A stretch of 64,000 nucleotides of DNA from Achromobacter dolens (GCF_902859745.1 NZ_CADIJW010000007.1:1-64000), one strand, 5' to 3'; counted from the first letter of the stretch, positions 8,899 through 17,717 are shown. The notes: a model not told the origin generated them from the sequence alone. Numbers and translations: made by a program.

Positions 8899-9231
8899 AT
8901 GTATCGCGGCATTGAGGCGATCGAACACTTCATGGTATCCATCGGGCTGACCTGGCAGCCCGGCCGCACCGAGAGCGCCGAACTGCGCGCCAGCTACCGC
9001 ATTGGCAACACCCGTCCGCTGGGCATCGACCGTACCCTGGTGGAATTCCACTGCGACAACAAGCGTCCCAAGGTCTGGGTGCCCGAGTTCTCGCGCACCA
9101 GCTTCCACCAGTGGTTCGAAGTGCCGTTCCAGGAATTCGAATTCACGCCGGGCGGCTCGATGCTGAAGATCAAGGCCGCCGCGCGCGGCAACGCCCCGCC
9201 CTACAGCGTGGGCCTGAAGCCGCTCGCCTGA
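8899..9231 (+). CDS. Conserved-looking hypothetical protein, 110 residues
   Basis: This small soluble protein has no signal peptide or membrane segment and is rich in aromatic residues (WQPGR, FHQWFEVPFQEFEF). It looks like a compact beta-rich fold. A purine-rich CGGAG stands about 8 nt before the ATG. I do not recognise the family. It lies alone between a hydrolase and a convergent GNAT gene. Confidence 0.65.
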   Translation: MYRGIEAIEHFMVSIGLTWQPGRTESAELRASYRIGNTRPLGIDRTLVEFHCDNKRPKVWVPEFSRTSFHQWFEVPFQEFEFTPGGSMLKIKAAARGNAPPYSVGLKPLA

Positions 9232-9243
9232 GCGGCCTGCCGC

Positions 9244-9261
9244 GCCCGGCGCCCGCCGGGC
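9244..9261. terminator. GC-rich hairpin between convergent genes
   Basis: A perfect 8-bp stem (GCCCGGCG with CGCCGGGC) and 2-nt loop lies between the convergent stops at 9231 and 9266. No U-tract follows on either strand, so a terminator role is only possible. Confidence 0.3.
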
Positions 9262-9265
9262 CGCG

Positions 9266-9802
9266 CTACAACGGTTTGTACATGATGGTCGTGCCATCCA
9301 GCCGGTTCGGATCGCGCGCATCGCGGGCAAATCCCGGAATTACCCCCACCGTGCGGTAACCCAGCGAGGTATACAACGGCTCGGCGTTGTCGCCGGTGCG
9401 CGTATCCAGCGTGATCAGGCTGCGACCGGCCGCCACGGCCGCGGCCTCCGCGGCCTGCATCAGTTCACGGGCGATGCCGCGGCGGCGGAAATCGGGGTGC
9501 ACCAGCAGCTTGCGGATCTCGGCGCGATGCGGCTGGTTGGGCGGCGTATCGCAGTCCAGTTGCACCGAGCCGGCCACCCGTCCTTCCCGCATGGCCACCA
9601 GCAGCACCAGGCCGCCGCTTTCCAGCGGCGGCAGCACCTTGTCGAGCCAGAACGCGCGCGCCGCCTCGGGGCCAAAGGGCAGCACGAAGCTGACGCTGGC
9701 GCCCTCCTGCACGCAGGCGTGCAGCAACTCGCCCAGGCCGGGCAGCAGGGCGTGGGCCTCATCGGCGGTAACAGAGGTCAATGCAAGGGTATCGATGGAC
9801 AT
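9266..9802 (-). CDS. GNAT-family N-acetyltransferase
   Basis: A 178-residue acetyl-CoA-dependent acetyltransferase. Motif A is clear: LLVHPDFRRRGIARELM contains the R-x-x-G-x-A pyrophosphate loop. It is preceded by the beta-4 strand RVAGSVQLDCDTP. The C-terminal strand LYTSLGYRTVGVIPGF is also typical. It starts 7 bp after the XRE-cupin gene, so the two form an operon. The acceptor substrate is unknown. Confidence 0.88.
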   Translation of the reverse strand: MSIDTLALTSVTADEAHALLPGLGELLHACVQEGASVSFVLPFGPEAARAFWLDKVLPPLESGGLVLLVAMREGRVAGSVQLDCDTPPNQPHRAEIRKLLVHPDFRRRGIARELMQAAEAAAVAAGRSLITLDTRTGDNAEPLYTSLGYRTVGVIPGFARDARDPNRLDGTTIMYKPL

Positions 9803-9809
9803 GGCGGAC

Positions 9810-10382
9810 TCAGACGATGAACAACAGGTAGCGGGCGCCGCTGTGCGGCGGGGTATCGAACGCGCTGGCGCCGTAGAGCTGATAGCGCAGGCAGTCGCCC
9901 GGCCCGAGCGCATGGGCCTGGCCGTCGACGCGGATGGAGAGCTCGCCTTCCAGCATCACCAGGTGGTGTTCCAGCCCGGCGCGCGGCGACTGTTCGTATT
10001 CGATATGGGCGCCGGCCGGCAATTCGCAGGCCAGCACTTCGCCGGCCAGCTTCTGCGACGGCGGCGACACCGAGCGGCGCCGAAAGCCCGTGGCGCCATC
10101 GACCCACACGGCCTGCGCCGCGCCCGGCACCAGCGGCGCGAAGTCGTCCTCGACCATGCGCAGCAGGCGCGACATCGTCATGCCATAGGCGCCGCACAGC
10201 TTGCCGAGCACGCTGGCGGTGGGGCTGACCTCGGCGTTTTCCAGGCGCGACAGCGTGGCGCGGCTGATGCCGGCGCGCGCGGCGAGCTCGTCCAACGACC
10301 AGCCGCGCTCGGCGCGCAGGGCCTTCAGGCGGCCGGCCAGGCGTTGGTCCAGGTCGAAATCGGGAGCGGGTGAATTTTCCAT
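9810..10382 (-). CDS. XRE-cupin transcriptional regulator
   Basis: A 190-residue protein with an N-terminal XRE HTH (residues about 15-70, LAARAGISRATLSRLENAEV) and a C-terminal cupin (residues about 110-185, HHLVMLEGELSIRV and LGPGDCLRY). The domain order matches small-molecule-sensing regulators such as PuuR-type proteins. It heads a two-gene operon with the GNAT gene and is likely autoregulated. No Shine-Dalgarno sequence is visible before its ATG. Instead a dyad abuts the start codon. Confidence 0.88.
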   Translation of the reverse strand: MENSPAPDFDLDQRLAGRLKALRAERGWSLDELAARAGISRATLSRLENAEVSPTASVLGKLCGAYGMTMSRLLRMVEDDFAPLVPGAAQAVWVDGATGFRRRSVSPPSQKLAGEVLACELPAGAHIEYEQSPRAGLEHHLVMLEGELSIRVDGQAHALGPGDCLRYQLYGASAFDTPPHSGARYLLFIV

Positions 10383-10405
10383 ATAAGAGAATTTATCTCA
10401 AATAT
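10381..10405 (-). promoter_or_regulatory. Candidate autoregulatory operator of the XRE-cupin gene
   Basis: ATATAAGAGA and TCTCAAATAT are separated by ATTTA and match as an inverted repeat at 8 of 10 positions. The dyad touches the start codon of the XRE-cupin gene and sits in the only AT-rich patch of the region. An HTH protein bound here would block transcription or initiation. Confidence 0.45.
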
Positions 10406-10477
10406 GGAATTCAATCAATCACCGTGTGCGCGCCTGCAACCCGACGCGGCCGCCGGCAATTCGGCACAATACGGCGT

Positions 10478-12022
10478 ATGCACACAGCCCGATTCGTTTC
10501 CATGACCGTCCTCTGCCTGGGCATCCTGACGGGCTGCAGCCTGCCGCCCCTGGACTCACGCAGCGCCTCGCAGGCGCTGGCGCCCGACGTGGCCCGCGAC
10601 ACAGCGCTGGGCCGCGCCATCGCGCCCCTGGCGGCGCGGCATCCGGGCAAGTCCGGCATCCATCCCCTGGCGGACGCCCACGACGCCTTCGCCGCGCGCA
10701 TGATGCTGGTGCGCGCCGCGCAGCGCAGCCTGGACGTGCAGTACTACATCTGGCACGACGACATGACCGGCACCATGCTGCTGGAGGCGCTGCACGCGGC
10801 GGCCGACCGAGGCGTGCGCGTGCGGCTGCTGCTGGACGACAATGGCACCTCCGGGCTGGACACGGTGCTGGCGGCGCTGGACGCGCATCCGAACATCGAG
10901 GTGCGCCTGTACAACCCGTTCGCGGTGCGTTGGCCCAAGTCCATCGGCTACCTGACCGACTTCCGCCGCCTGAACCGGCGCATGCACAACAAGTCGCTCA
11001 CCGCCGACAACCAGGCCACCATCGTCGGCGGCCGCAACATCGGCGACGAATACTTCGGCGCCACCAACGGCGTGCTGTTCACCGACCTGGACGTGCTGGC
11101 CGTGGGCGCCGTGGTGCCTGACGTCTCAAACGACTTCGACCGCTATTGGGCCAGCCAGTCGGCCTATCCGGTGGCGGGGCTGCTCAAGCCCGCCGGCCCC
11201 GATGCGCTGGCCGCGCTGGAACGCAAGGCCAGCGCCGTCGAGCGGTCGCCCGAGGCCGCGGCCTATGCCGAGGCGATGCGCGAGCTGCCGTTCATCCAGC
11301 AACTGCTGCGCGGCGAACTGGCGCTGGAGTGGGCCGACACGCGCATGGTCAGCGACGACCCGCGCAAGACGCTGGGCACCGCGCCGCCCGAGGCCATGCT
11401 GCCGCACCAGTTGCACGACATCGTCGGCACGCCGACGACCGACCTGGAGCTGGTCTCCCCCTATTTCGTGCCCACCGCCAGCGGCACCGAGGCCTTTGCG
11501 CGCATGGCGCAGGGCGGGGTCAAGGTGCGGGTGCTGACCAACGCGCTCGAGGCCACCGACGTGGCCGTGGTGCATTCGGGCTACGCCTCGCGACGCCGGG
11601 ACCTGCTGGCCGCCGGCGTGGAACTGTTCGAAATGAAGCGTCAGGCGGGCGAAGTCGAGCGCAACAAGAGCATGGGGCCGTTCGGCAGCTCCGGCTCGAG
11701 CCTGCACGCCAAGACCTTCGCGGTGGACGGACGCAGCGTGTTCGTCGGCTCATTCAATTTCGATCCGCGCTCGGCTCGCCTGAACACCGAGCTGGGCTTC
11801 GTGATCGACAGCCCGACCCTGGCGCGCCACATCGCCGACGCCTTCGAGCGCGACATCCCGCGCAGCGCCTATCGCGTCTGCCTGGACGACAAGGGCAGGC
11901 TCTACTGGCTGGAACAGCGCGACGGCCGCACACTCCGACACGACACCGAGCCGGGCACGACCGCCTGGCAGCGCTTTTCGGTGTGGTTCGTATCGCTGCT
12001 GCCGGTCGAGTCGCTGCTGTAG
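10478..12022 (+). CDS. Phospholipase D-family lipoprotein (cardiolipin synthase-like)
   Basis: A 514-residue protein with a lipoprotein signal (hydrophobic core VLCLGIL, lipobox LTGC). It carries two complete HKD motifs: HNKSLTADNQATIVGGRN at about residue 170 and HAKTFAVDGRSVFVGSFN at about residue 410. Two HKD domains per chain fit phosphatidyl transferases of the ClsC/YmdC type or secreted PLDs. The lipobox suggests anchoring on the periplasmic side. I chose the ATG at 10478; a further in-frame Met at 10502 is possible. It is divergent from the XRE gene. Confidence 0.88.
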   Translation: MHTARFVSMTVLCLGILTGCSLPPLDSRSASQALAPDVARDTALGRAIAPLAARHPGKSGIHPLADAHDAFAARMMLVRAAQRSLDVQYYIWHDDMTGTMLLEALHAAADRGVRVRLLLDDNGTSGLDTVLAALDAHPNIEVRLYNPFAVRWPKSIGYLTDFRRLNRRMHNKSLTADNQATIVGGRNIGDEYFGATNGVLFTDLDVLAVGAVVPDVSNDFDRYWASQSAYPVAGLLKPAGPDALAALERKASAVERSPEAAAYAEAMRELPFIQQLLRGELALEWADTRMVSDDPRKTLGTAPPEAMLPHQLHDIVGTPTTDLELVSPYFVPTASGTEAFARMAQGGVKVRVLTNALEATDVAVVHSGYASRRRDLLAAGVELFEMKRQAGEVERNKSMGPFGSSGSSLHAKTFAVDGRSVFVGSFNFDPRSARLNTELGFVIDSPTLARHIADAFERDIPRSAYRVCLDDKGRLYWLEQRDGRTLRHDTEPGTTAWQRFSVWFVSLLPVESLL

Positions 12023-12102
12023 GCGGCGGCAACATACGGAGTTCGGCGCCGGCCCGATGGCGCTAGACTGGACACTATCGCTTTTCCTATGCATCGCACC
12101 GA

Positions 12103-12798
12103 ATGAGCAAGCTGGACACCCTGGACTGGACCCGCATCGCCGCCGACCTGGACGCGCGCGGCCACGCCGTGGCCGCCGGCCTGCTCACGCCGGCGCAATG
12201 CGCGGCGCTGGCCGCCGGCTACGACGACGAACACCGCTACCGCAGCCGCATCGTCATGAGCCGCCACGGGTTCGGTCGCGGCGAATACAAGTATTTCGCC
12301 TATCCGCTGCCGCGCCTGCTGCACAACCTGCGCACCGCGCTGTACCCACGCCTGGCCCCCATCGCCAACCGCTGGAACCGGCAGATGGGCATCGCGGTGG
12401 ATTATCCCGCCGCTCACGCCGATTTCCTGGCCCGCTGCCACCATGCCGGCCAGCGCCGGCCGACGCCGCTGATCCTGCGCTACGGGCCGGGCGACTACAA
12501 CTGCCTGCACCAGGACCTGTATGGCGAACACGTCTTCCCATTGCAGGTCGCCGTGCTGCTGTCGCGGCCAGGCCTGGACTTCACCGGCGGCGAGTTCGTC
12601 ATGACCGAGACCGACAGCGGCGGGCAACGCGCCGAAGTGCTGCCGCTGCGCCAGGGCGACGCGCTGGTATTCACCGTCAACCAGCGCCCGGTGGCCGGCG
12701 CGCGCGGCTGGCGCCGCGTGGCCATGCGCCACGGCGTCAGCGCGCTGCGCGACGGCCGCCGCCACACGCTCGGCGTGATCTTCCACGACGCGACCTGA
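12103..12798 (+). CDS. 2OG-Fe(II) oxygenase, alkB-linked paralogue
   Basis: A 231-residue protein with a jelly-roll dioxygenase core. The iron-binding HxD triad start is in NCLHQDLYG (about residue 140), the core strand is DFTGGEFVMTE, and the distal His lies in MRHGVS (about residue 210), followed by RRHTLGVIFHD with the 2OG-binding Arg. It ends 1 bp before alkB, so the two are co-transcribed. A clear paralogue lies beside alkA at 19302-19982. A role linked to alkylation damage is inferred from context; the substrate is unknown. Confidence 0.85.
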   Translation: MSKLDTLDWTRIAADLDARGHAVAAGLLTPAQCAALAAGYDDEHRYRSRIVMSRHGFGRGEYKYFAYPLPRLLHNLRTALYPRLAPIANRWNRQMGIAVDYPAAHADFLARCHHAGQRRPTPLILRYGPGDYNCLHQDLYGEHVFPLQVAVLLSRPGLDFTGGEFVMTETDSGGQRAEVLPLRQGDALVFTVNQRPVAGARGWRRVAMRHGVSALRDGRRHTLGVIFHDAT

Positions 12799-12799
12799 C

Positions 12800-13459
12800 A
12801 TGGGAACCAGCCTGAACCTGTTCAACGACGAGGAAACCGCGCAGACCGGCCGCGAACGCATCGGCGCGCAGTCAGTCGTGCTGCGCGGCTATGCGCTGCC
12901 GGCGGCGCGGGCGCTGCTGGCCGGCGTCGACGCGGTGCGCCGGGAAGCGCCCTTTCGCCACATGGTCACGCCCGGCGGCCTGCCCATGTCGGTGGCGCTG
13001 ACCAACTGCGGCGACTTCGGCTGGACCAGCGACGCGCGCGGCTACCGCTACACCCGCGAGGATCCGCGCACGGGGCTGCCATGGCCGGCGATGCCGGAAG
13101 CCTTCGACACGCTGGCGCGCGAGGCCGCGCTGGCGGCGGGCTTTCCCGGCTTCGCGCCCGATGCCTGCCTGGTCAACCGCTACCAGCCCGGTTCGCGCCT
13201 GTCGCTGCACCAGGACAAGGACGAGCGCGACTACGACGCCCCCATCGTCTCGGTGTCGCTGGGCATGCCGGCGGTGTTCCTGTTCGGCGGCCACGAGCGC
13301 GGCGACAAGGCCGTGCACGTGCCGCTGTTCCATGGAGACGTGGTGGTGTGGGGCGGCGTCGACCGGTTGCGCTATCACGGCGTGCTGCCACTGAAGGACC
13401 GCCCGCACCCCACGCTGGGCAGTGTGCGGATCAACTTCACCATCCGCAAGGCAGGCTGA
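12800..13459 (+). CDS. alkB: DNA oxidative demethylase AlkB
   Basis: A 219-residue protein that oxidatively removes 1-methyladenine and 3-methylcytosine lesions. All key residues are present: LHQDKDERD holds the HxD iron ligands at about residue 135, the distal His is in LRYHGVLPL, and RINFTIR near the C terminus is the R-x-N-x-T-x-R 2-oxoglutarate/substrate signature. The nucleotide-flipping region FGWTSDARGYRY is intact. It sits 1 bp after another 2OG oxygenase gene. Confidence 0.95.
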   Translation: MGTSLNLFNDEETAQTGRERIGAQSVVLRGYALPAARALLAGVDAVRREAPFRHMVTPGGLPMSVALTNCGDFGWTSDARGYRYTREDPRTGLPWPAMPEAFDTLAREAALAAGFPGFAPDACLVNRYQPGSRLSLHQDKDERDYDAPIVSVSLGMPAVFLFGGHERGDKAVHVPLFHGDVVVWGGVDRLRYHGVLPLKDRPHPTLGSVRINFTIRKAG

Positions 13460-13600
13460 GACGGCTTGCGCCGCGCACCCGCGGAAGCAGCCGGCCGATC
13501 GAGGCTGCCGGCCGGCCGCCATGCGGGTTCCCCAGAACTGGCGGCGACCGCGCGACGGCCCTATTATCGGGCACCCTTGCGCCCTTTCTCCAGGTATTCC

Positions 13601-14587
13601 ATGCGCCTCGCCTTAGCCCTGCTGTGTTCGCTGGCCAGCCTGTCCGCCATGGCCGCCGAGCCGCCGACACCGATCGAGAATTCGCTTGGCATGGTGTTCG
13701 TGCCATTGCTGGCCGGCACCTTCCAGATGGGCAGCGACGAAACGCCCGAGGCGCTGGCGCGCGACTATCCGCAATACCCGAAAGAGCGCTTCGCCCAACT
13801 GTTCGACGAAGCGCCGGTGCACACGGTGCGTATCACCCGGCCCTTCCTGATGGCGCGCACGGAAGTCACCGTGGGTCAGTTCCGGCGCTTCATCGAGGCC
13901 TCGGGCTATGTGCCGGAATCGGAAGCGGACGGCACCGGCGGCTATGGCTACAACGCCGCCTACGACCCCGATGCCAGCGAACGCGGCGACGCCTTCGAGG
14001 GACGTGACCGCCGCTATTCGTGGCGCAACCCCGGCTTCGCCCAGACCGACGCGCATCCCGTCGTCAATGTAAGCTGGAACGACGCGACCGCCATGGCGCG
14101 CTGGCTCAGCCGCGAGGAAGGCCGCGTCTACCGCCTGCCCACCGAGGCCGAATGGGAATACGCGGCCCGCGCCGGCAGCCGCGGCCGCTACCAGAATGGC
14201 GACGATCCGGCCGCGCTGCCGGACGTGGCCAACACTTTCGACGCCGACGCGGCGCCGCTGTGGCCGAAATGGCGGGCGTTCGCCGCCGCGCGGCGCGACG
14301 GCCATGCCTTCACCGCGCCGGTCGCCAGCTACGCGCCGAACGCGTTCGGACTCCATGACATGCATGGCAATGCCTGGGAATGGGTGTCCGACTGGTATGG
14401 CGAGGACTACTATGCGCATTCGCCCCAGGATGACCCGCAGGGCCCCGCCAGCGGCAACGTCAAAGTGCGGCGCGGCGGCTCCTGGCACACCTGGGCGCTG
14501 TACGCGCGTTCGGCCTACCGCAACTGGAACACCGTGGAAACGCGCTATCCGCTCGTCGGATTCCGGCTGCTGCGCGAAGCGGATTAA
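13601..14587 (+). CDS. Exported FGE/sulfatase-modifying-factor-like protein lacking catalytic Cys
   Basis: A 328-residue protein with a signal peptide (cleavage near SAMAAEP) and a formylglycine-generating-enzyme fold. Family motifs include FQMGSDE, EVTVGQFRRFIEASGY, HPVVNVSWNDATAMARWLS, RLPTEAEWEYAARAG, HGNAWEWVSDWYG and RRGGSWHTW. True FGEs carry cysteines in the C-terminal R-G-G-S segment. Here that segment has none, and no cysteine is visible after the signal peptide. It is therefore more likely a binding or structural member, as in PvdO- or GldK-like proteins, than a sulfatase activator. No sulfatase gene is nearby. Confidence 0.85.
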   Translation: MRLALALLCSLASLSAMAAEPPTPIENSLGMVFVPLLAGTFQMGSDETPEALARDYPQYPKERFAQLFDEAPVHTVRITRPFLMARTEVTVGQFRRFIEASGYVPESEADGTGGYGYNAAYDPDASERGDAFEGRDRRYSWRNPGFAQTDAHPVVNVSWNDATAMARWLSREEGRVYRLPTEAEWEYAARAGSRGRYQNGDDPAALPDVANTFDADAAPLWPKWRAFAAARRDGHAFTAPVASYAPNAFGLHDMHGNAWEWVSDWYGEDYYAHSPQDDPQGPASGNVKVRRGGSWHTWALYARSAYRNWNTVETRYPLVGFRLLREAD

Positions 14588-14637
14588 TGTAGACCGGTTA
14601 GCATAGCCGCAAGCACAACTTTCAAAAGAGTCCCGAC

Positions 14638-15024
14638 ATGCATTCGCTGGGCCGTCTCGTCCTGCTCGTCAACGATTACGACACCGCCATCGCCTTCTAC
14701 CAGGACAAGCTGGGCATGGAGGTGTTCGTGGACATGGCCGTGGGGCAGCAGCGCTACGTGCACCTGCGCCTGCCCGAGCAACCGTCGGTGGGCGTCTGGC
14801 TGCTGCAAGCGCAGACCCAGGCCCAGCGCGACCGCGTCGGCGACCAGACCGGCGGCCAGCCGGTGGGCGTGTTCTACACCGACGACGTCGCCCGCGACCA
14901 TGCCCGTTTCGCCGGGCGCGGCGTGCGCTTCACCCGGGAGCCGGTGGACGACGGCAACGCGGTATACGCGCACTTCATCGACCTGTACGGCAACGAGTTC
15001 GTGCTGGTACAGATCCGGCCATAG
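14638..15024 (+). CDS. VOC-family (glyoxalase/bleomycin-resistance-like) protein
   Basis: A 128-residue protein with two beta-alpha-beta-beta-beta modules. The first begins LGRLVLLVNDYDTAIAFYQD and the second contains VGVFYTDDVARDHARFAGRG. It ends with the typical DLYGNEFVLVQ strand. Members bind a metal and act as lyases, dioxygenases or resistance proteins. It ends 6 bp before an AraC gene, so the pair is probably one transcript. The substrate is unknown. Confidence 0.85.
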   Translation: MHSLGRLVLLVNDYDTAIAFYQDKLGMEVFVDMAVGQQRYVHLRLPEQPSVGVWLLQAQTQAQRDRVGDQTGGQPVGVFYTDDVARDHARFAGRGVRFTREPVDDGNAVYAHFIDLYGNEFVLVQIRP

Positions 15025-15030
15025 ACAGCC

Positions 15031-15840
15031 GTGTCCGCCCGCCCCGCCTCCCGCGACTGGATCGTGCGCCGCGCGCCGGACGACCGGTTCGAGCGCATCG
15101 AGGCGTATTTCGGCGGCCGCGGCTACGGCCTGCATCGCCACGACACCTACGCCATCGGCTGCACGCTGGCGGGCGTGCAGAGCTTCCACTATCGCCGCGG
15201 CCTGCGGCACAGCCTGCCGGGCGGCGTGCTGGTGCTGCATCCCGACGAGGCGCACGACGGCCAGGCCGGCACCGACGCCGGCTTCCACTACCGCATGGCC
15301 TACGTGCAGCCCGCGCTGATCCAGCGCATCCTGGGCGGCCGGCCGCTGCCGTTCATTCGCGACGGCATTTCCAGCGACCCGCGGCTTGGCGCGGCCTGCG
15401 CCGCGCTGCTGCGCAACGACGAGGGCGACGCCGATCCGTTGCGGGAAGACGATGCGCTCTACGACCTGACGCTGGCGCTGTGCGCCGCGGCCGGGCAAGC
15501 GCCCGCCGCCCGCCTTCCCGATTACGCCGCCGGCGAACGCGCTCGTCAGTACATCCACGACACCCACGGCATGGCGATCTCGCTGGACGACCTGGAACGC
15601 GCCGCCGGCATCGACCGCTGGCGCCTCTCGCGCGATTTCCGCGCACTGTATGGCGCCAGCCCGTACCGCTATGCGCTGCTGCGCCGGCTCGACCTGGCAC
15701 GGCGCCTGATCGCCGCGGGGCGGCCGCTGGCCGACGCCGCGGCCGAGGCTGGCTTCAGCGACCAGAGCCACATGACGCGGCGCCATGCCCAGGCGTTCGG
15801 CATGACGCCGGCGCAATGGCGCGGCACCCTGCGGCGCTGA
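15031..15840 (+). CDS. AraC-family transcriptional regulator with N-terminal cupin
   Basis: This 269-residue protein starts with GTG, 6 bp after the VOC gene. The N-terminal AraC-binding/cupin part includes LHRHDTYAIGCTLAGVQSF and LVLHPDEAHDGQAG. The C-terminal HTH pair covers ISLDDLERAAGIDRWRLSRD and DAAAEAGFSDQSHMTRRHA. It probably regulates the VOC gene and possibly the cupin gene 81 bp downstream. Confidence 0.9.
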   Translation: MSARPASRDWIVRRAPDDRFERIEAYFGGRGYGLHRHDTYAIGCTLAGVQSFHYRRGLRHSLPGGVLVLHPDEAHDGQAGTDAGFHYRMAYVQPALIQRILGGRPLPFIRDGISSDPRLGAACAALLRNDEGDADPLREDDALYDLTLALCAAAGQAPAARLPDYAAGERARQYIHDTHGMAISLDDLERAAGIDRWRLSRDFRALYGASPYRYALLRRLDLARRLIAAGRPLADAAAEAGFSDQSHMTRRHAQAFGMTPAQWRGTLRR

Positions 15841-15921
15841 CGTTCGCCGCACAAACGTACAAGACGGCGAGCGCGCGCGTCGCTACGCTGGGGCCTTCCA
15901 TTTTCCGCCGAGGAACCCCGA

Positions 15922-16287
15922 ATGTCCGCCATCGCCATCAACCTGGCCCGCAAACTCTCGCTGATCCAGGAACACTGGACGCCCAAGGTCATCGCCGAGA
16001 TGAACGACTACCAGTTCAAGCTGGTCAAGCTGCACGGCGAATTCGTCTGGCACGCCCATGCCGATACCGACGAGACCTTCATCGTGCTCGAAGGGCGGCT
16101 GCGCATCGAACTGCGCGACGGCCACATCGACCTGGGGCCCGGCGAGATGGCCGTGATCCCCAAGGGGGTCGAGCACAAGCCCTGTGCCGAAGACGAGGTG
16201 CACGCCATGCTGATCGAGCCGCGCGGCGTGCGCAATACCGGCGACCACGGCGGCGAGCGCAGCGCGCCCAACGACGTCTGGATCTGA
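15922..16287 (+). CDS. Single-domain cupin protein
   Basis: A 121-residue protein with both cupin motifs. Motif 1 is EFVWHAHADTDETFIVLEGR with the His-x-His and Glu metal ligands. Motif 2 is LGPGEMAVIPKGVEHKPCA with the final His. Small cupins of this sort bind a divalent metal, but the enzymatic role varies and is unknown here. It is convergent with the MgtC gene, with a 7-bp gap. Confidence 0.88.
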   Translation: MSAIAINLARKLSLIQEHWTPKVIAEMNDYQFKLVKLHGEFVWHAHADTDETFIVLEGRLRIELRDGHIDLGPGEMAVIPKGVEHKPCAEDEVHAMLIEPRGVRNTGDHGGERSAPNDVWI

Positions 16288-16294
16288 GGCCGCC

Positions 16295-16813
16295 TCAGGG
16301 GCGGTCGCGCTCGATCACCCGCTTCTCGTTCTTGCCGGCGATGCGCGCCTCGACCCGCCGCAGCACCGCCAGCACGAACAGCGCCATCGCCGTGCTGGCC
16401 ACGGCCGTGGCCTCGCGGCCCATGCCGGCGGCCACGCCGATGGCGGCGGTCATCCAGATGCTGGCGGAGGTCGTCAGGCCGCGGATCTCGCGTTCGTCGC
16501 TGAGCTTGATGATGGCGCCGGCGCCGAGAAAGCCGATGCCGGCGATGACGCCCTGCAGCACGCGGCTGAGGTCGCCGACCGCCATGCCGTTCTGCAGCGG
16601 CACCAGCACGAAGATGGCCGCGCCCAGCGCCACCAGCATGTGAGTGCGCAGGCCGGCGGCCTTGCCGCTGCGTTCGCGCTCGTACCCGAGCAGGCCGCCC
16701 AGAATCACCGCCATGCCCAGCCGCAGCACGATGCGGGTGGCTTCGCCGGCATCGGGGATGTCGGCGAATTCGCTGCGCAAGGTGCTCCAGACTTCCAGCC
16801 AGATTTCCGCCAT
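16295..16813 (-). CDS. MgtC/SapB-family membrane protein
   Basis: A 172-residue protein with four to five hydrophobic segments and the strongly conserved MgtC core. This includes AVILGGLLGYERERSGKAAG followed by LRTHMLVALGA, then VIAGIGFLGAGAIIK and IRGLTTSASIWMTAAIGVA. The family is linked to survival in low magnesium and to inhibition of ATP synthase in pathogens. The short form here lacks the C-terminal cytosolic ACT-like domain of MgtC, so it is nearer SapB/YhiD. Confidence 0.9.
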   Translation of the reverse strand: MAEIWLEVWSTLRSEFADIPDAGEATRIVLRLGMAVILGGLLGYERERSGKAAGLRTHMLVALGAAIFVLVPLQNGMAVGDLSRVLQGVIAGIGFLGAGAIIKLSDEREIRGLTTSASIWMTAAIGVAAGMGREATAVASTAMALFVLAVLRRVEARIAGKNEKRVIERDRP

Positions 16814-16940
16814 CGCCGTCTCCCGCGTCCAGGTATGCGGCGTTCAGCATAGCAGGCTGGCGCTGGCGTCGCGCCGGCCATCCGGTTTACAACGTCATCC
16901 TGGTCCGCGCTATGACGGACGCGATCGCGAGGAGCTTGGG

Positions 16941-17717
16941 ATGGATCTGCAACTGGAGGGCAAACGCGTACTGGTGACGGGCGCGTCCAAGGGGATAGGC
17001 CTGGCTTGCGCCCTGGCGTTCGCGCGGGAAGGCGCCGAGCCGATCCTGGCGGCGCGCGACGACGCGGCGCTGCGGGCCGCGGCCGCCGCGATCGCCGCGC
17101 AGACCGGCCGGCAGGCCCGCACGCTGGCGGTCGATCTGGCGCAGCCGGGCGCGGCTGCGCGCGTGGTGGAACACACCGGCGTCGTCGACATCCTCGTCAA
17201 CAACGCCGGCGCGGTGCCCGGCGGCGCGCTGGATCAGGTCGATGACGGGCGCTGGCGCGCCGGCTGGGACCTGAAGGTGCATGGCTACATCGACCTGGCG
17301 CGTCACTATTACCCGTTGATGCGCACCGCCGGCAACGGCGTCATCGCCAACATCATCGGCATGGCCGGCGCGGCCCCGCGCGCCGACTACATCTGCGGCG
17401 CGGCCGCCAACGCCTCTTTGATCGCATTCACGCGCGCCCTGGGCGGCGACGGGCCGCGCCACGGCGTGCGCGTGTTCGGCGTGAATCCGTCGCGCACGCG
17501 CACCGACCGCGTGTTGACGCTGGCCAGGCAGCGCGCGCAGGCCCGCTGGGGCGATGAATCGCGCTGGCAGGAAACCCTGCACGACCTGCCCTTCGGCCGC
17601 CTGATGGAACCCGGCGAGGTGGCCGACATGGTGGTGTTCGGCGCCTCGCCGCGCGCCGGCTACCTGAGCGGCACGGTGATCGACCTGGACGGCGGCGAGC
17701 AGTACGCCGGCCGCTGA
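16941..17717 (+). CDS. SDR-family oxidoreductase with altered YxxxK motif
   Basis: A 258-residue short-chain dehydrogenase-like protein. The cofactor loop is VTGASKGIGLACALAFAREG and NNAGAVPGG follows near residue 90. At the active-site position the sequence reads ADYICGAAANASL, so the Lys four residues after Tyr is replaced by Ala. The start at 16941 has a purine-rich site (GGAGCTTGGG) and leads straight into the Rossmann fold. It lies divergent from mgtC. Catalysis may be altered or lost. Confidence 0.85.
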   Translation: MDLQLEGKRVLVTGASKGIGLACALAFAREGAEPILAARDDAALRAAAAAIAAQTGRQARTLAVDLAQPGAAARVVEHTGVVDILVNNAGAVPGGALDQVDDGRWRAGWDLKVHGYIDLARHYYPLMRTAGNGVIANIIGMAGAAPRADYICGAAANASLIAFTRALGGDGPRHGVRVFGVNPSRTRTDRVLTLARQRAQARWGDESRWQETLHDLPFGRLMEPGEVADMVVFGASPRAGYLSGTVIDLDGGEQYAGR

